A DNA stretch of 64,000 bases. It comes from Frondihabitans sp. PAMC 28766 (GTDB lineage: Bacteria; Actinomycetota; Actinomycetes; Actinomycetales; Microbacteriaceae). Made by a program: the position numbers and the translations under genes. The stretch is from NCBI RefSeq assembly GCF_001577365.1, contig NZ_CP014513.1:2976001-3040000 (forward strand), given 5' to 3'. The notes under the pieces were generated by a model. That model made no database searches. It was not told where the DNA came from and saw nothing but the letters and a program-made list of their open reading frames with translations. Below are positions 18,728 through 27,877 of the stretch, one piece after another (position 1 is the stretch's first letter; each line of letters starts with the position of its first letter).

Positions 18728-20140
18728 TCAGTACACCGTCGCTTCGTGGAGGAGCTTGCCCGTGATCTCGTCGACCTTCGTCGGCTCGTCCGGGCCCTTC
18801 TGGGCGGCCTTGATGATGAGCCGGTACTCGACGACGCCGAGGGTGCCGTAGATCGCCGTGAACAAGATCAGCGAGATCAAGACCTCGATGCCGGTCGTGC
18901 CCGGCGAGACACCGGCGCTCGTCTTCAAGAGGCCGAAGACCAGCCAGGGTTGCCGCCCCATCTCGGTGAAGATCCAGCCGATGGTCATGGCCATCATCGG
19001 CAGCGGGAAGCTCCAGGTGCCGACGCGCCAGATCCACTTGCTCTTCGGCATGCGGCCCTTCCGCATGACGAAGAGGCCGAGCAGCGAGATCAGGATCGCG
19101 ATCATGCCGAGCCCCATCATCCAGCGGAACGACCAGTAGGTGATCCAGACGATCGGGTGGTAGTCGCCGGGCCCGTAGGCGGCGACGTACTGCTTCTGCA
19201 GGTTGTCGATGCCCTCGACGGTGCCGGTAAAGGTGTGGGTCGACAGGAAGGAGAGGAGGTAGGGCACTCGGATGCTGAAGATCTCGCTCGAGCCGTTCGG
19301 CGTGCCGAGACTGAAGACCGAGAACGACGCGTTGAAGCCGGTGGCCGTGTGATACAACGCCTCGGCCGAAGCCATCTTCATCGGCTGCGTCTCGACCATC
19401 GCGAGGCCGAGCTGGTCGCCCGAGAGGAGGGTGAGCACACCGCTCGCCACCATCATCCAGAGGCCGAACCGCATGGCCGGGCGCATCGTGTCGAGGTGCT
19501 GGCCACGCGCCAGGTGCCAGGCGGCGGTCGCCACGATCACGGCGGCGGTCACCATGAAGCAGGCGAACAGCGCGTGCGGAGTGGCCGTGAGAGCGACCTT
19601 GTTGGTGAGGACGGCCCAGATGTCGGTCAGCTGCGCTCGGCCGGTGGCCTTGTCGATCTCATAGCCGACCGGGTTCTGCATGAACGAGTTCGCCGCGATG
19701 ATGAAGTAGGCCGAGAGGACGCTGCCGACGGTGGCCCCCCAGATGGCCGTCAAGTGGATGCCTTTCGGCACCCGATCCCAGCCGAAGATCCACACTCCGA
19801 TGAACGTCGCCTCCAGGAAGAAGGCCAGGAGGCCCTCGAGGGCGAGCGGGGCGCCGAAGACGTCGCCGACGAAGCGGGAGTAGTTCGACCAGTTCATGCC
19901 GAACTGGAACTCCTGCACGATGCCGGTGACCGTGCCCATGGCGAAGTTGATCAGGAAGATCTTGCCGAAGAACTTGGTCAGCTGGAGATAGTGGGCGCGG
20001 CCGCTGCGGTACCAGGCGGTCTGGAAGACGGCGACGGTGAATCCCATCCCGATCGTCAGAGGGACGAACAGGAAGTGATAGATCGTCGTGAGGCCGAACT
20101 GCCAGCGCGACAGGATCAGCGGGCTCAGGATTTCGTTCAC
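18728..20140 (-). CDS. cydA: Cytochrome bd oxidase subunit I
   Basis: Heme-bearing subunit reducing O2 to water with quinol electrons without proton pumping. From GTG 20140 it has 470 residues. The N-terminal LSRWQFGLTTIYHFLFVPLT holds the proximal heme-ligand His, and MGRQPWLVFG is the conserved GRQPW signature. A short Q-loop form is suggested by the overall length. GTG 20140 was preferred over ATG 20161 because TACGCT lies 6 nt before it with no ribosome site, the leaderless pattern. It leads the cydABDC operon. Confidence 0.96.
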   Translation of the reverse strand: MNEILSPLILSRWQFGLTTIYHFLFVPLTIGMGFTVAVFQTAWYRSGRAHYLQLTKFFGKIFLINFAMGTVTGIVQEFQFGMNWSNYSRFVGDVFGAPLALEGLLAFFLEATFIGVWIFGWDRVPKGIHLTAIWGATVGSVLSAYFIIAANSFMQNPVGYEIDKATGRAQLTDIWAVLTNKVALTATPHALFACFMVTAAVIVATAAWHLARGQHLDTMRPAMRFGLWMMVASGVLTLLSGDQLGLAMVETQPMKMASAEALYHTATGFNASFSVFSLGTPNGSSEIFSIRVPYLLSFLSTHTFTGTVEGIDNLQKQYVAAYGPGDYHPIVWITYWSFRWMMGLGMIAILISLLGLFVMRKGRMPKSKWIWRVGTWSFPLPMMAMTIGWIFTEMGRQPWLVFGLLKTSAGVSPGTTGIEVLISLILFTAIYGTLGVVEYRLIIKAAQKGPDEPTKVDEITGKLLHEATVY

Positions 20141-20146
20141 TCGTCG

Positions 20147-20152
20147 AGCGTA
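20147..20152 (-). promoter_or_regulatory. -10 element of the cyd operon promoter
   Basis: TACGCT on the minus strand, 6 nt before the GTG at 20140. It would produce a leaderless cydABDC mRNA. No clear -35 hexamer was recognised. Confidence 0.45.
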
Positions 20153-20260
20153 GGTCTGCACAAACGATCAAACGGAGCGCACAACCTGCCAAAACCCTGA
20201 TGAACGCAGGGATTTCTCGACACCGAGAGTCTCGACGTCGAGATACTGCGTCAATCGTGA

Positions 20261-20306
20261 CGAAGGGCGGCCTCGCGGGTGCCTCTACCCGCGTGACCGC
20301 CCTTCG
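20261..20306 (-). terminator. Terminator after the osmoprotectant importer operon
   Basis: CGAAGGGCGG at 20261-20270 pairs with CCGCCCTTCG at 20297-20306, and an inner stem CGCGGGT/ACCCGCG continues the hairpin. It lies about 40 nt after the stop of the binding-protein gene and upstream of cydA. Confidence 0.7.
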
Positions 20307-20348
20307 AACCGTGCTAAAAAAACAGGTGTTGTCTAATTCTCGACGACG

Positions 20349-21263
20349 CTACTTGACGATGCCCGAACTCTTCAAGAACTTCTTGGCCGTCGTCGCAGGC
20401 TGCTCCTTGGTGGTCACGCTCTCGTCGTTGAGCTTGACGAGCTCGTCCTGCGTGAGCTTGGCCTGCACCTTGTTGATGACGGCCGCTGCCTTGGAGTTCA
20501 CGTTCTTATCGACGATGGGGATGATGTTCTGCGGCAGGATCATGTTCTTCGGATCCTTCAGCACGACGAAGTCGTTCGCCTTGATGGCGGGGCTCGACGT
20601 GTAGATGTCGGCCACCTGCACCTGGCCGCTCTTGAGCGCTGCGACGGTGTTCGCGCCACCCGAGTCGGCGATCGCCTTGACCGTGCCGGTCACGCCGTAG
20701 ACGCTCTTCAGCCCGGGGATGCCGTACGGGCGCGTGGCGAACTCGGCGTTCGCCCCGACTGTGACGGTGCCGGGATACTTGCTGAGGTCGCCGATGCTCG
20801 TGATGCCGTACTTCTCGGAGAAGGCCTTCGTGACGCTGTACGTGTCCTGGTCGGTCGCGGCCGCCGCGGTCAGGATCCGGAGGTTCGACGGCAGCTTCGA
20901 CTTGAGCTCGGTCTCGATCTGCGACTCCGAGAGCGCGGTGGCGCTGGGCTCGTAGAACTGCAGAGCACCGCCCGAGTAGTCGGGGATGACGTTGATGCCG
21001 CCGGCCTTGAGGGCGGGCAGGTAGGCGGACCGCTGGCCGCTCGACTTGGTGGACGCGCTGAACCCGGCATTCGTCAGGGCCTGGGCGTAGGCCTCGGCGA
21101 CGATCTGGTCGGAGTAGTAGGCCTGGTAGCCGACGACGATCTTGCCTCCCCCACCGCTGCCCGAACTGAGCGGACTGCTGGACGAGCACCCTGCCAAGGC
21201 CACCACGGCCCCGATCGCGACGGCGCCGATGAGCGCCAGCCGGCCTTTCTTCGCTGTGATCAT
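20349..21263 (-). CDS. Osmoprotectant ABC importer, substrate-binding lipoprotein (OpuCC/ProX-like)
   Basis: Extracytoplasmic receptor for betaine/choline-type compatible solutes, 304 residues. The signal peptide ends in the lipobox LAGCSS, so it is lipid-anchored outside the membrane. The mature region begins KIVVGYQAYYSDQ and carries the OpuAC-type fold segments VIPDYSGGALQF and VTVGANAEFATRPYG. ATG 21263 follows AAGGAA and overlaps the upstream permease stop as ATGA. Last gene of a four-gene importer operon. Substrate is inferred from family. Confidence 0.9.
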   Translation of the reverse strand: MITAKKGRLALIGAVAIGAVVALAGCSSSSPLSSGSGGGGKIVVGYQAYYSDQIVAEAYAQALTNAGFSASTKSSGQRSAYLPALKAGGINVIPDYSGGALQFYEPSATALSESQIETELKSKLPSNLRILTAAAATDQDTYSVTKAFSEKYGITSIGDLSKYPGTVTVGANAEFATRPYGIPGLKSVYGVTGTVKAIADSGGANTVAALKSGQVQVADIYTSSPAIKANDFVVLKDPKNMILPQNIIPIVDKNVNSKAAAVINKVQAKLTQDELVKLNDESVTTKEQPATTAKKFLKSSGIVK

Positions 21264-22009
21264 GATTCGTTTCCTTCCTGGAGTGGGGAACCCACCACCG
21301 TTCGCGACCGGGCTGATCGCGAGCGGACGTTCTGTGTGCGGCCGGCGCGGACGCCGGCCGGAATGACGAGGCGTTGCACGACCGAGTACACGATCTCGAA
21401 TGCGATGGCCAGAGCTACGACGAGGATCGCGCCGACGAGCATCGTCGTGTAGTCGTTGTTGCCGAGGCCGAGGAAGATGAAGCTCCCGAGACCCAGGGCG
21501 CCCACGTAGTTGGCGAGAGTCGCCGTGGCGACGATCTGAAGCGTCGCCGACCGGAGCCCGCCGATGATGAGAGGGAGCCCGAGGGGCACCTCGACCTGTG
21601 TGAGGATCTGCCACTCGGTCATGCCCATCGCTCGCGCGGCGTCGACCGTCTGCCGGTCGACGGCCTCGAGCCCGGAGTAGGCGCCGGCAAGGATCGACGG
21701 GATGGCGAGGATCACGAAAGAGATGAGCGGTGCGCGGAGACCCACACCGATGATGACGGCGAGAAGTGTGATGACACCGAGCGTCGGCAGCGCCCGAGCG
21801 CCTCCCGAGACGAGCACGGCGACCTGTCGGCCTCGACCGGTGTGGCCGATGAGAAGGCCGATCGGCATGGCGATCACCGTCGCGATGGCGAGGGAGAGAA
21901 GCGTGTACCAGAGGTGTTCGCCGAGTCGGGCGCCGATGGGATTGGCGACCGTCGACGCCCAGTTGCCGGGCGTGAAGATGTACTGCAGAGCGCTGCCGAC
22001 GAAGTTCAC
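21260..22009 (-). CDS. Osmoprotectant ABC importer permease (OpuC-type)
   Basis: Inner-membrane permease of 249 residues from GTG 22009, with about six hydrophobic helices. The coupling segment EAVDRQTVDAARAMGMTEWQ, the EAA motif that contacts the ATPase, is present. The GTG overlaps the preceding permease stop (GTGA), which rules out the long in-frame extension upstream; its own stop overlaps the binding-protein start (ATGA). It pairs with the permease at 22006-22686. Confidence 0.9.
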   Translation of the reverse strand: MNFVGSALQYIFTPGNWASTVANPIGARLGEHLWYTLLSLAIATVIAMPIGLLIGHTGRGRQVAVLVSGGARALPTLGVITLLAVIIGVGLRAPLISFVILAIPSILAGAYSGLEAVDRQTVDAARAMGMTEWQILTQVEVPLGLPLIIGGLRSATLQIVATATLANYVGALGLGSFIFLGLGNNDYTTMLVGAILVVALAIAFEIVYSVVQRLVIPAGVRAGRTQNVRSRSARSRTVVGSPLQEGNES

Positions 22010-22686
22010 GAGGCCACCAGGATCCGGCGTGCGGCGCGTGCCGTCGGAGTCCGTGTCGCGCGGGTCCACGGCATGAGGAGGCGACCGAGCAGCACCAGGA
22101 GGTAGTCGAGCACGAGTGCCAGTGCGACGGTGAGGACGATGCCGGTCACGATCTCCGCGATGATCGCCCGCTGCAGGCCGTCGGTGAACAGGGCGCCGAG
22201 ACCGGGGATCCCGAGCACGCCGCCCACCGTGACGAGGCTGACCGTGCTCACGACCACCACCCGCATTCCCGCGAGAAGCACCGGGCCCGCCAGGGGGAAG
22301 TCGACGGCCCAGAAGCGCCCCCACGGGCTGAAGCCCACGGCGGTGGCGGACTGCGCGATGTCGGGGCCGACGGACTCGAGCGCGTCGGCCACGCTCCGCA
22401 CCATGAGCGCGATGCCGTAGAGCGTCAGTACCACAATGACGTTGACTGGGCTCTGGATGGGCGTGCCGATGATGAGGGGCAGCACCACGAGCAGAGGCAG
22501 CGAGGGGATCGCGTAGAGCAGGCCGGCCACGGTGAGCATCGTGCCGCGGAAGATGCGATAGCGGTTGGCAACCCATCCGAGCGGCACGCTGATGACGAAG
22601 GCGAGCACGATCGGCGGAATGCTGAGCTCGAGGTGGGCCAGGAAGGCCGAGCCGACGTAGCCGACGTTCGACAGGACCCAGCTCAC
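22006..22686 (-). CDS. Osmoprotectant ABC importer permease (OpuC-type)
   Basis: Second permease, 226 residues, with several membrane helices starting at IVLAFVISVPLGWVANRYR, and an EAA-like loop around DALESVGPDIAQSATAVGFS. The GTG start at 22686 overlaps the ATPase stop as GTGA. Together with the other permease it should form the heteromeric channel of an OpuC-type importer, bringing in glycine betaine or related solutes under osmotic stress. Confidence 0.9.
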   Translation of the reverse strand: MSWVLSNVGYVGSAFLAHLELSIPPIVLAFVISVPLGWVANRYRIFRGTMLTVAGLLYAIPSLPLLVVLPLIIGTPIQSPVNVIVVLTLYGIALMVRSVADALESVGPDIAQSATAVGFSPWGRFWAVDFPLAGPVLLAGMRVVVVSTVSLVTVGGVLGIPGLGALFTDGLQRAIIAEIVTGIVLTVALALVLDYLLVLLGRLLMPWTRATRTPTARAARRILVAS

Positions 22687-23540
22687 CGGTCGCCGCCCGC
22701 TGCCCCGCCCGCGCGGACGGTGGGCACCGAGCCCGTCAGGGTGCCGGCGGGGCGCCCGTCGTCGTCGACGAGGATCGAGCCCGTCGGGGTCTCTTCGATG
22801 TGCAGGGCGCGCTTGCCGCGGTTCGCCCCGATGAAGGTGGCGACGAAGTCGTCGGCGGGGTTCGAGAGGATCTCGGCGGGTGTGCCGACCTGGGCGATGT
22901 GGCCGCCCTTCTTCAGGATCACGACCTGGTGGCCGAGATAGAAGGCCTCGTCGATGTCATGGGTGACGAACACGACCGTCTTGTCGAGGTCGCGCTGCAG
23001 GCGGATCAGCTCCTCCTGAAGGTCGGAGCGCACGAGCGGGTCGACGGCGCCGAACGGCTCGTCCATGAGCAGGATGTTGGGGTCGACGGCGAGGCCGCGC
23101 GCGACCCCGACGCGCTGCTGCTGACCGCCCGAGAGCTGGCTCGGGTAGCGCTCGGCGAAGGCGCGGTCGAGGCCCACGGTGTCCATCAGCTCGAGCGCCT
23201 TGATCCGGGCCTCTTTCTTCTTGACGCCCTTGAGCATCGGCACGGTCGCGATGTTGTCGACGACCTTGCGGTGCGGCAGCAGGCCGGAGTTCTGCATGAC
23301 GTAGCCGATGCTGCGTCGCAGGCCCACCGCCTCGAGGCCGCCGATGTCGTTGCCGTCGATCTGGATGCTGCCGGAGGTCGGGTCGACCATGCGGTTGATC
23401 ATGCGGAGGATGGTGGTCTTGCCGCAGCCGCTCGACCCGACGAAGACGGTGGTCTTGCGAGAGGGGATGACGAGACTGAAGTCTTCGACGGCTCGGGTGC
23501 CGTCAGGATACTGCTTCGTCACGGAAGAGAATTCGATCAT
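22683..23540 (-). CDS. Osmoprotectant ABC importer ATP-binding protein (OpuCA-like)
   Basis: ATPase powering the importer, 285 residues from ATG 23540 (MIEFSSVTKQYPDG). Walker A GSSGCGKTT, signature LSGGQQQRVGVARGL and Walker B ILLMDEPFGAVDP are intact; the H-loop is VTHDIDEAF. There is no full CBS-domain tail as in some OpuA/OpuCA proteins. ATGs at 23552 and 23564 are alternatives. First structural gene of the operon, 128 nt downstream of a TetR gene on the same strand. Confidence 0.92.
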   Translation of the reverse strand: MIEFSSVTKQYPDGTRAVEDFSLVIPSRKTTVFVGSSGCGKTTILRMINRMVDPTSGSIQIDGNDIGGLEAVGLRRSIGYVMQNSGLLPHRKVVDNIATVPMLKGVKKKEARIKALELMDTVGLDRAFAERYPSQLSGGQQQRVGVARGLAVDPNILLMDEPFGAVDPLVRSDLQEELIRLQRDLDKTVVFVTHDIDEAFYLGHQVVILKKGGHIAQVGTPAEILSNPADDFVATFIGANRGKRALHIEETPTGSILVDDDGRPAGTLTGSVPTVRAGGAAGGDR

Positions 23541-23668
23541 TGAGTGGCTCATTCCTCGTGACATCCACGAATCGACACTTGCCAGGGCGTCAAGCGAACC
23601 ACAGTTCGAGCGGCGGTGTTAGTCGGAGGCCATCCGACGTAACGAAGTCCGAAGGATCTCGTAAGGAT

Positions 23669-24319
23669 TCAGCGGGCGTGGTTCAGAGCCGTGTCGAGGT
23701 AGCCCGAGACCAGGGCGCGGCTCTGGTCGATGAAGCGCGCGTCGCCGGCAGGATCCGAGAAGAACGCGCGCGCCACGAGAGCACTCCCCGTCTCTGTCGC
23801 CACCTCGATCGCGAACTCGACGTCGGCGGTCCGCTCGATGCCGAACCGGTCGACGAGGCACGTGGTCAGCTGCTCGGCGAGCGGTCGCCGAGTGTCGGCC
23901 GTCAGGGCTTTGTCGGCCGTCTCGGAGTCGCCGAAGCGGATGGCCCGGAAGCCCGGCTCGGTGCGGTACATCTCGACGAGGGCGTCGATCACGATGTCGA
24001 TCGAGTCGGCCCAGCGTGTGATGTCGCGCTCCGAGACGTCGACCGACACGCGGTCGACGAAGCGTTGCGCGCCCCGCACGGCCAGGGCCTCGACCACGGC
24101 GATGCGGTCGGGGAAGTACCGGTAGACGGTGCCGATCGACGCGCCGGCGCGCTCGGCGACCATCGCCGTGGTGAGGCGCTCGAACCCGATCTCGTCGATG
24201 ATCGACGCCGCGGCATCGAGCAGTCCGGTGAGCCGCGCAGAGCTACGGGCCTGGACGGGCTCGTTGCGCAGTAGTGATGATCCCCCGGGCAGTGCTTCAT
24301 TGACCTCGGTGACGAGCAA
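23669..24319 (-). CDS. TetR-family transcriptional regulator
   Basis: 216 residues from TTG 24319, which is preceded by AAAAGGAG at good distance; no ATG or GTG fits as well. The N-terminal helix-turn-helix reads LTTAMVAERAGASIGTVYRY followed by FPDR, the classical TetR signature; the C-terminal ligand/dimer domain is unassigned. The gene is immediately upstream of the osmoprotectant operon on the same strand and divergent from the SRAP gene, so either could be its target. The imperfect dyad CCGAC/GTCGG in the divergent gap could be an operator. Confidence 0.88.
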   Translation of the reverse strand: MLVTEVNEALPGGSSLLRNEPVQARSSARLTGLLDAAASIIDEIGFERLTTAMVAERAGASIGTVYRYFPDRIAVVEALAVRGAQRFVDRVSVDVSERDITRWADSIDIVIDALVEMYRTEPGFRAIRFGDSETADKALTADTRRPLAEQLTTCLVDRFGIERTADVEFAIEVATETGSALVARAFFSDPAGDARFIDQSRALVSGYLDTALNHAR

Positions 24320-24398
24320 GGGTTCTCCTTTTGCGATTGCGACGACACGCTCCGTTTCACCGACGCGAGTGTCGGCGACCGCTGGAAGACTGACGGTC

Positions 24399-25091
24399 AT
24401 GTGCGGAAGATTCGTGATGTCGCGCGCCTCGAGCGACCTGGTGGCCCTCTTCGACGTGGACGTGACGGGAGACACTCTTCCAGAGCCTTCCTGGAATATC
24501 GCTCCGACTGCCCCGGTGAGTCTCCTCGTCGACGCCGCACCGCGCGGCGACGACGCCGGCGGCCCTCCGGTGCGGCGGCTGGCGGCGGCCCGCTGGGGTC
24601 TCGTTCCGTCGTGGGCGGACGACCCGCGCGTGGGGGCGAAGGCGTTCAATGCGCGCATCGAGACGGCGGCCGAGAAGCCCACGTTCCGCGATGCGGTCGT
24701 CAGTCGGCGGGCGGTGATCCCCGCGTCCGGGTACTACGAATGGGCCGACGAGCCGGACGGCTCCAAGGCGCCGATGTACGTGACCCTGCCCGAGGGTGAG
24801 CTCATGCTCTTCGCGGCGCTGTACGAGTGGTGGCGTGACCCGGCCAGGCCGGCGTCGGATCCTGCGCGCTGGGTTCTGTCGACCACGGTGCTCACGCGCG
24901 ACTCGTCCGGGCCCCTCGCCGAGATCCACCCGCGGATGCCGGTGCTCGTCGGGGCCGAACTGATGGAGGACTGGCTCGACCCCGAGACGGAAGGCGACGC
25001 CGACCTGCTCGAGGGCGTGTCGGGCGAATCGCTGCAGCACGCCGAGCGGTGCTCATTTCGGCGGGTGGCCGAGGTGGGCGTGCCACAATGA
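24399..25091 (+). CDS. SRAP/HMCES-family abasic-site processing protein (YedK-like)
   Basis: Forms a covalent crosslink with abasic sites in single-stranded DNA, shielding them; 230 residues. The N-terminus MCGRFVMS provides catalytic Cys2 after Met removal, and NARIETAAEKPTFRD, the Glu in PASGYYEWAD and the His in HPRMPVLV are the other SRAP active-site blocks. The start is fixed by the invariant Met-Cys. No SOS box is visible upstream. It ends 4 nt before the App1-like gene. Confidence 0.93.
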   Translation: MCGRFVMSRASSDLVALFDVDVTGDTLPEPSWNIAPTAPVSLLVDAAPRGDDAGGPPVRRLAAARWGLVPSWADDPRVGAKAFNARIETAAEKPTFRDAVVSRRAVIPASGYYEWADEPDGSKAPMYVTLPEGELMLFAALYEWWRDPARPASDPARWVLSTTVLTRDSSGPLAEIHPRMPVLVGAELMEDWLDPETEGDADLLEGVSGESLQHAERCSFRRVAEVGVPQ

Positions 25092-25095
25092 TCGG

Positions 25096-26169
25096 ATGCT
25101 GGGTTCCCGTAAGACCTACGCGCCCTCCGGCGTCGTCGGCAGCGGCGTGGAGCCGATGCTCCACCGCGCCGCTCGCATAGAAGACGCGCTGCACGCCTTC
25201 CGAGAGCGCAACGCCCGGCGGCGGGGTCAGATCCCGACCATCGTGCCGTACTCGGGTTACGGCGGGCCGGGGTGGATCCGCATCCTCTGCCGCGTCCTGC
25301 TCACGAAGGAGGGCGAGCGCCGGTCGAACGAGCACACGCACGTGCGCGGTTGGCGCAGCTTCACCAGCGTGCCGATCGACGCCGTGGTCGTCGAGGCCGT
25401 CATCGACGGGGTCACGCACCCCGTCACGGCTGACCGCGGCGGTGTCGTCGACGCCCGGGTCGAGGTCGACCTGTCGCCTGGCTGGCACACCATCACGCTT
25501 CGCACCGAGGGCTCGCTCGAGGTCGAGGCGCCCATCTTCGTGATCGACCCGACCGTGCGCTTCGGCATCATCTCGGACATCGACGACACCGTGATGGTGA
25601 CGGCTCTCCCCCGCCCGCTGCTCGCGGCCTGGAACACCTTCGTGCTCGACGAGCACGCCAGGCGCCCCGTGCCCGGCATGGCCGTGCTCTACGAGCGCCT
25701 GCGCACGACCCACTCGGGCTGCCCGGTGGTCTACCTCTCGACCGGCGCCTGGAACGTCGCCCCGACCCTCTCGCGATTCCTGACCCGCAACTTCTACCCC
25801 CAGGGCCCACTGCTCTTGACCGACTGGGGCCCCACGCACGACCGCTGGTTCCGCAGCGGCCGACTGCACAAAGAGCAGTCGCTGCGCCGCCTGGCCGCCG
25901 AGTTCCCCGATCTCAAGTGGCTCCTCGTCGGAGACGACGGGCAGCACGACGAAGAGCTCTACGGCGAGTTCCTCCGCGAACACCCCGACAACGTCGAGGC
26001 CGTCGCGATCCGCCAGCTCTCGTCGAGCGAGGCGGTCTTCGCCGGTGGCCGATCGCGCGGCGAAGAGCACGAGCGGACCACGAATGTGCCCTGGCTGTAC
26101 GCACCCGACGGTGCCGGGCTCTGGGATCAACTCGTGGCGAAGGGGCTCGTCTCCGAGTCGACGAAGTAG
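25096..26169 (+). CDS. App1-like phosphatase-domain protein (DUF2183)
   Basis: 357 residues. The C-terminal half is a HAD-type phosphatase domain of the App1/DUF2183 family, with the nucleophile motif SDIDDTVMVT near 160, then VYLSTGAWN and the lysine/acidic motif LVGDDGQHDEELY. Yeast App1 is a phosphatidate phosphatase; bacterial substrates are not settled. The N-terminal part (about 1-150) has a beta-rich region. CACAAT 6 nt before the ATG is a possible leaderless -10. Confidence 0.82.
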   Translation: MLGSRKTYAPSGVVGSGVEPMLHRAARIEDALHAFRERNARRRGQIPTIVPYSGYGGPGWIRILCRVLLTKEGERRSNEHTHVRGWRSFTSVPIDAVVVEAVIDGVTHPVTADRGGVVDARVEVDLSPGWHTITLRTEGSLEVEAPIFVIDPTVRFGIISDIDDTVMVTALPRPLLAAWNTFVLDEHARRPVPGMAVLYERLRTTHSGCPVVYLSTGAWNVAPTLSRFLTRNFYPQGPLLLTDWGPTHDRWFRSGRLHKEQSLRRLAAEFPDLKWLLVGDDGQHDEELYGEFLREHPDNVEAVAIRQLSSSEAVFAGGRSRGEEHERTTNVPWLYAPDGAGLWDQLVAKGLVSESTK

Positions 26170-26175
26170 TTCATC

Positions 26176-26224
26176 TATAATAGTTGGATTTGACACTACT
26201 GAAGGCACCATGGCCTGCTAAAGT
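26176..26224 (+). promoter_or_regulatory. AT-rich promoter region of hipBA
   Basis: This short AT-rich island contains a perfect TATAAT (26176-26181), TTGACA (26190-26195) and TAAAGT (26219-26224). TAAAGT stands 7 nt before the hipB ATG, the leaderless spacing; TTGACA is 23 bp from it, too far for a standard -35. The small inverted pair TAGT/ACTA may belong to an autoregulatory operator. Confidence 0.45.
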
Positions 26225-26231
26225 TGTTTTC

Positions 26232-26555
26232 ATGCCCTTTGTAGAGAACATCGATGTCGCCACAGACCAGTGGGAGTCGCGGTTGGGCGCCCAGGTGCGG
26301 TCGCTCCGTCTCGAGCACGGCTCCGACCAGCAGTCGCTCGCCCGGCTCGCCGACGTCAGCCTCTCCTCGCTCAAGAACCTCGAGAACGGGCGGGGCAGCA
26401 CTCTGCGCACCCTCGTTCGCATCCTGCGCGCCCTCGACGCGGCCTCCTGGCTCGACACCCTGGCGCCCGAGCCCACGGTCAGCCCCCTCGACGTGCTGCG
26501 CGGGCAGGCCGAGACGCCCCGCCGTCGCGTCTACCGCCCGCGAAAGAGCGTCTGA
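26232..26555 (+). CDS. hipB: HipB-like antitoxin, XRE-family DNA-binding protein
   Basis: 107 residues. The XRE helix-turn-helix spans about 19-75 with QQSLARLADVSLSSLKNLEN and LRTLVRILRALD. A basic tail (PRRRVYRPRKSV) ends the protein. It is expected to bind and neutralise the HipA kinase encoded next and to repress the operon. The stop codon shares one base with the hipA ATG (TGATG), indicating translational coupling. Confidence 0.88.
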   Translation: MPFVENIDVATDQWESRLGAQVRSLRLEHGSDQQSLARLADVSLSSLKNLENGRGSTLRTLVRILRALDAASWLDTLAPEPTVSPLDVLRGQAETPRRRVYRPRKSV

Positions 26556-27847
26556 TGGCCTACACGCCGGTCGCCGCCGCCGAAGTCACTGCCTGGGGCC
26601 TCCGTGTCGGAGCCGTCGCACCCGACCCGCGGCTCGGCGCCTACGTGTTCGAGTACTACCCCGATTGGGTCGCCCGCGGCATCGAGCTGGCGCCCCTCGA
26701 GATGCCGATCAGCCGGCGGCGGCACGTCTACCCGGCCCTCCCCGAGGCGACCTACCATCGGCTGCCCGCCCTGCTCGCCGACGCCCTCCCCGACGACTTC
26801 GGCAACGCCATCATCGACGCGTGGCTCGCCCGGCAGGGCATCCGGCAGAACGACGTCACCCCGCTCGACCGCCTCGCCTACATGGCAAGCCGCGCCATGG
26901 GCGCCCTCGAGTTCCGCCCGTCACGGGGCCCGCGGCAGCGAGTGGCCTCCGCCGTCGAGATGAGCGCACTCGTCGAGGGGGCCCGCAGCGTGCTCGACGA
27001 GCGGTTCGCGGGCGACCGCGAGACCGAGGCGGCGATCCAGAGCCTCATCCAGGTCGGCACCTCGGCCGGCGGGGCGCGCGCGAAGGCCGTCATCGCCTGG
27101 AACCCGGCCACCGGCGAGATCCGCTCGGGCCAGCTGCCGGCCGACCAGGGCTTCGAGTTCTGGCTGATCAAGCTCGACGGCGTCGGGCGCGATGCCGAGC
27201 TCGGTTCGGGCGGTGAGTACGGGCGCGTCGAGTACGCCTACTCGCTGATGGCCCGCGAGGCCGGGCTCGACATGACCGAGTGCCGCCTGCTCGAAGAGAA
27301 CGGCCGCGCGCACTTCATGACGAAGCGGTACGACCGCGCATCCGACGGGGCGAAGGTGCACGCGCTGACGCTGTGCGGCCTCGCCCACCTCGACTTCCGG
27401 CAGCGGCAGACGCACGACTACTCCCAGTACTTCCAGGCCATCGAGGCCCTCAGCCTCGGGCCCGATGCCCGCGAGCAGGCTTTCCGGCGCATGGTGTTCA
27501 ACGTGCTGGCTGCGAACTGCGACGACCACACGAAGAACTTCTCGTTCCTTCTGCCAGGGCCTTCTGCGTCAGGATCCTGGGGGCTCGCGCCCGCCTACGA
27601 CGTCACCTTCGCCTTCAACCCGAACGGGCAGTGGACGTACCAGCACCTGATGAGCGTCAACGGCCGCTTCCGCGACATCGACCGCGCCGACCTCATGGCG
27701 GTGGCCGACCGGCATCTCGTGCCCGGGGCCTCGATGGTCGTCGACGAGGTGCGGGCCGCGGTCGCCGGCTGGCGTTCGCACGCCGATGCCGCGGGCGTGA
27801 CGCGTTCCTCCGCGGCGGCCATGGCTGCCGCCATGCCGCACCTCTAG
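26555..27847 (+). CDS. hipA: HipA-family serine/threonine kinase toxin
   Basis: 430 residues, close to E. coli HipA (440), whose kinase phosphorylates glutamyl-tRNA synthetase and causes persistence. The N-terminal subdomain is followed by the loop GTSAGGARAKA (168-178), which in HipA carries the autophosphorylated serine. The catalytic block is NCDDHTKNFS (321-330) and the metal-binding block is LAPAYDVTF (344-352). All key residues appear intact, so the toxin is probably active. It is convergent with the AbiEi-like gene and ends 31 nt before a 62-bp palindrome. Confidence 0.92.
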   Translation: MAYTPVAAAEVTAWGLRVGAVAPDPRLGAYVFEYYPDWVARGIELAPLEMPISRRRHVYPALPEATYHRLPALLADALPDDFGNAIIDAWLARQGIRQNDVTPLDRLAYMASRAMGALEFRPSRGPRQRVASAVEMSALVEGARSVLDERFAGDRETEAAIQSLIQVGTSAGGARAKAVIAWNPATGEIRSGQLPADQGFEFWLIKLDGVGRDAELGSGGEYGRVEYAYSLMAREAGLDMTECRLLEENGRAHFMTKRYDRASDGAKVHALTLCGLAHLDFRQRQTHDYSQYFQAIEALSLGPDAREQAFRRMVFNVLAANCDDHTKNFSFLLPGPSASGSWGLAPAYDVTFAFNPNGQWTYQHLMSVNGRFRDIDRADLMAVADRHLVPGASMVVDEVRAAVAGWRSHADAAGVTRSSAAAMAAAMPHL

Positions 27848-27871
27848 CCCGCCCCGCCCCACGGGGCGGGC
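27847..27871 (+). terminator. Hairpin after hipA
   Basis: GCCCGCCCC at 27847-27855 pairs with GGGGCGGGC at 27863-27871, starting at the last base of the hipA stop codon. It is likely an intrinsic terminator without a U-tract. Confidence 0.5.
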
Positions 27872-27877
27872 CCCGAC

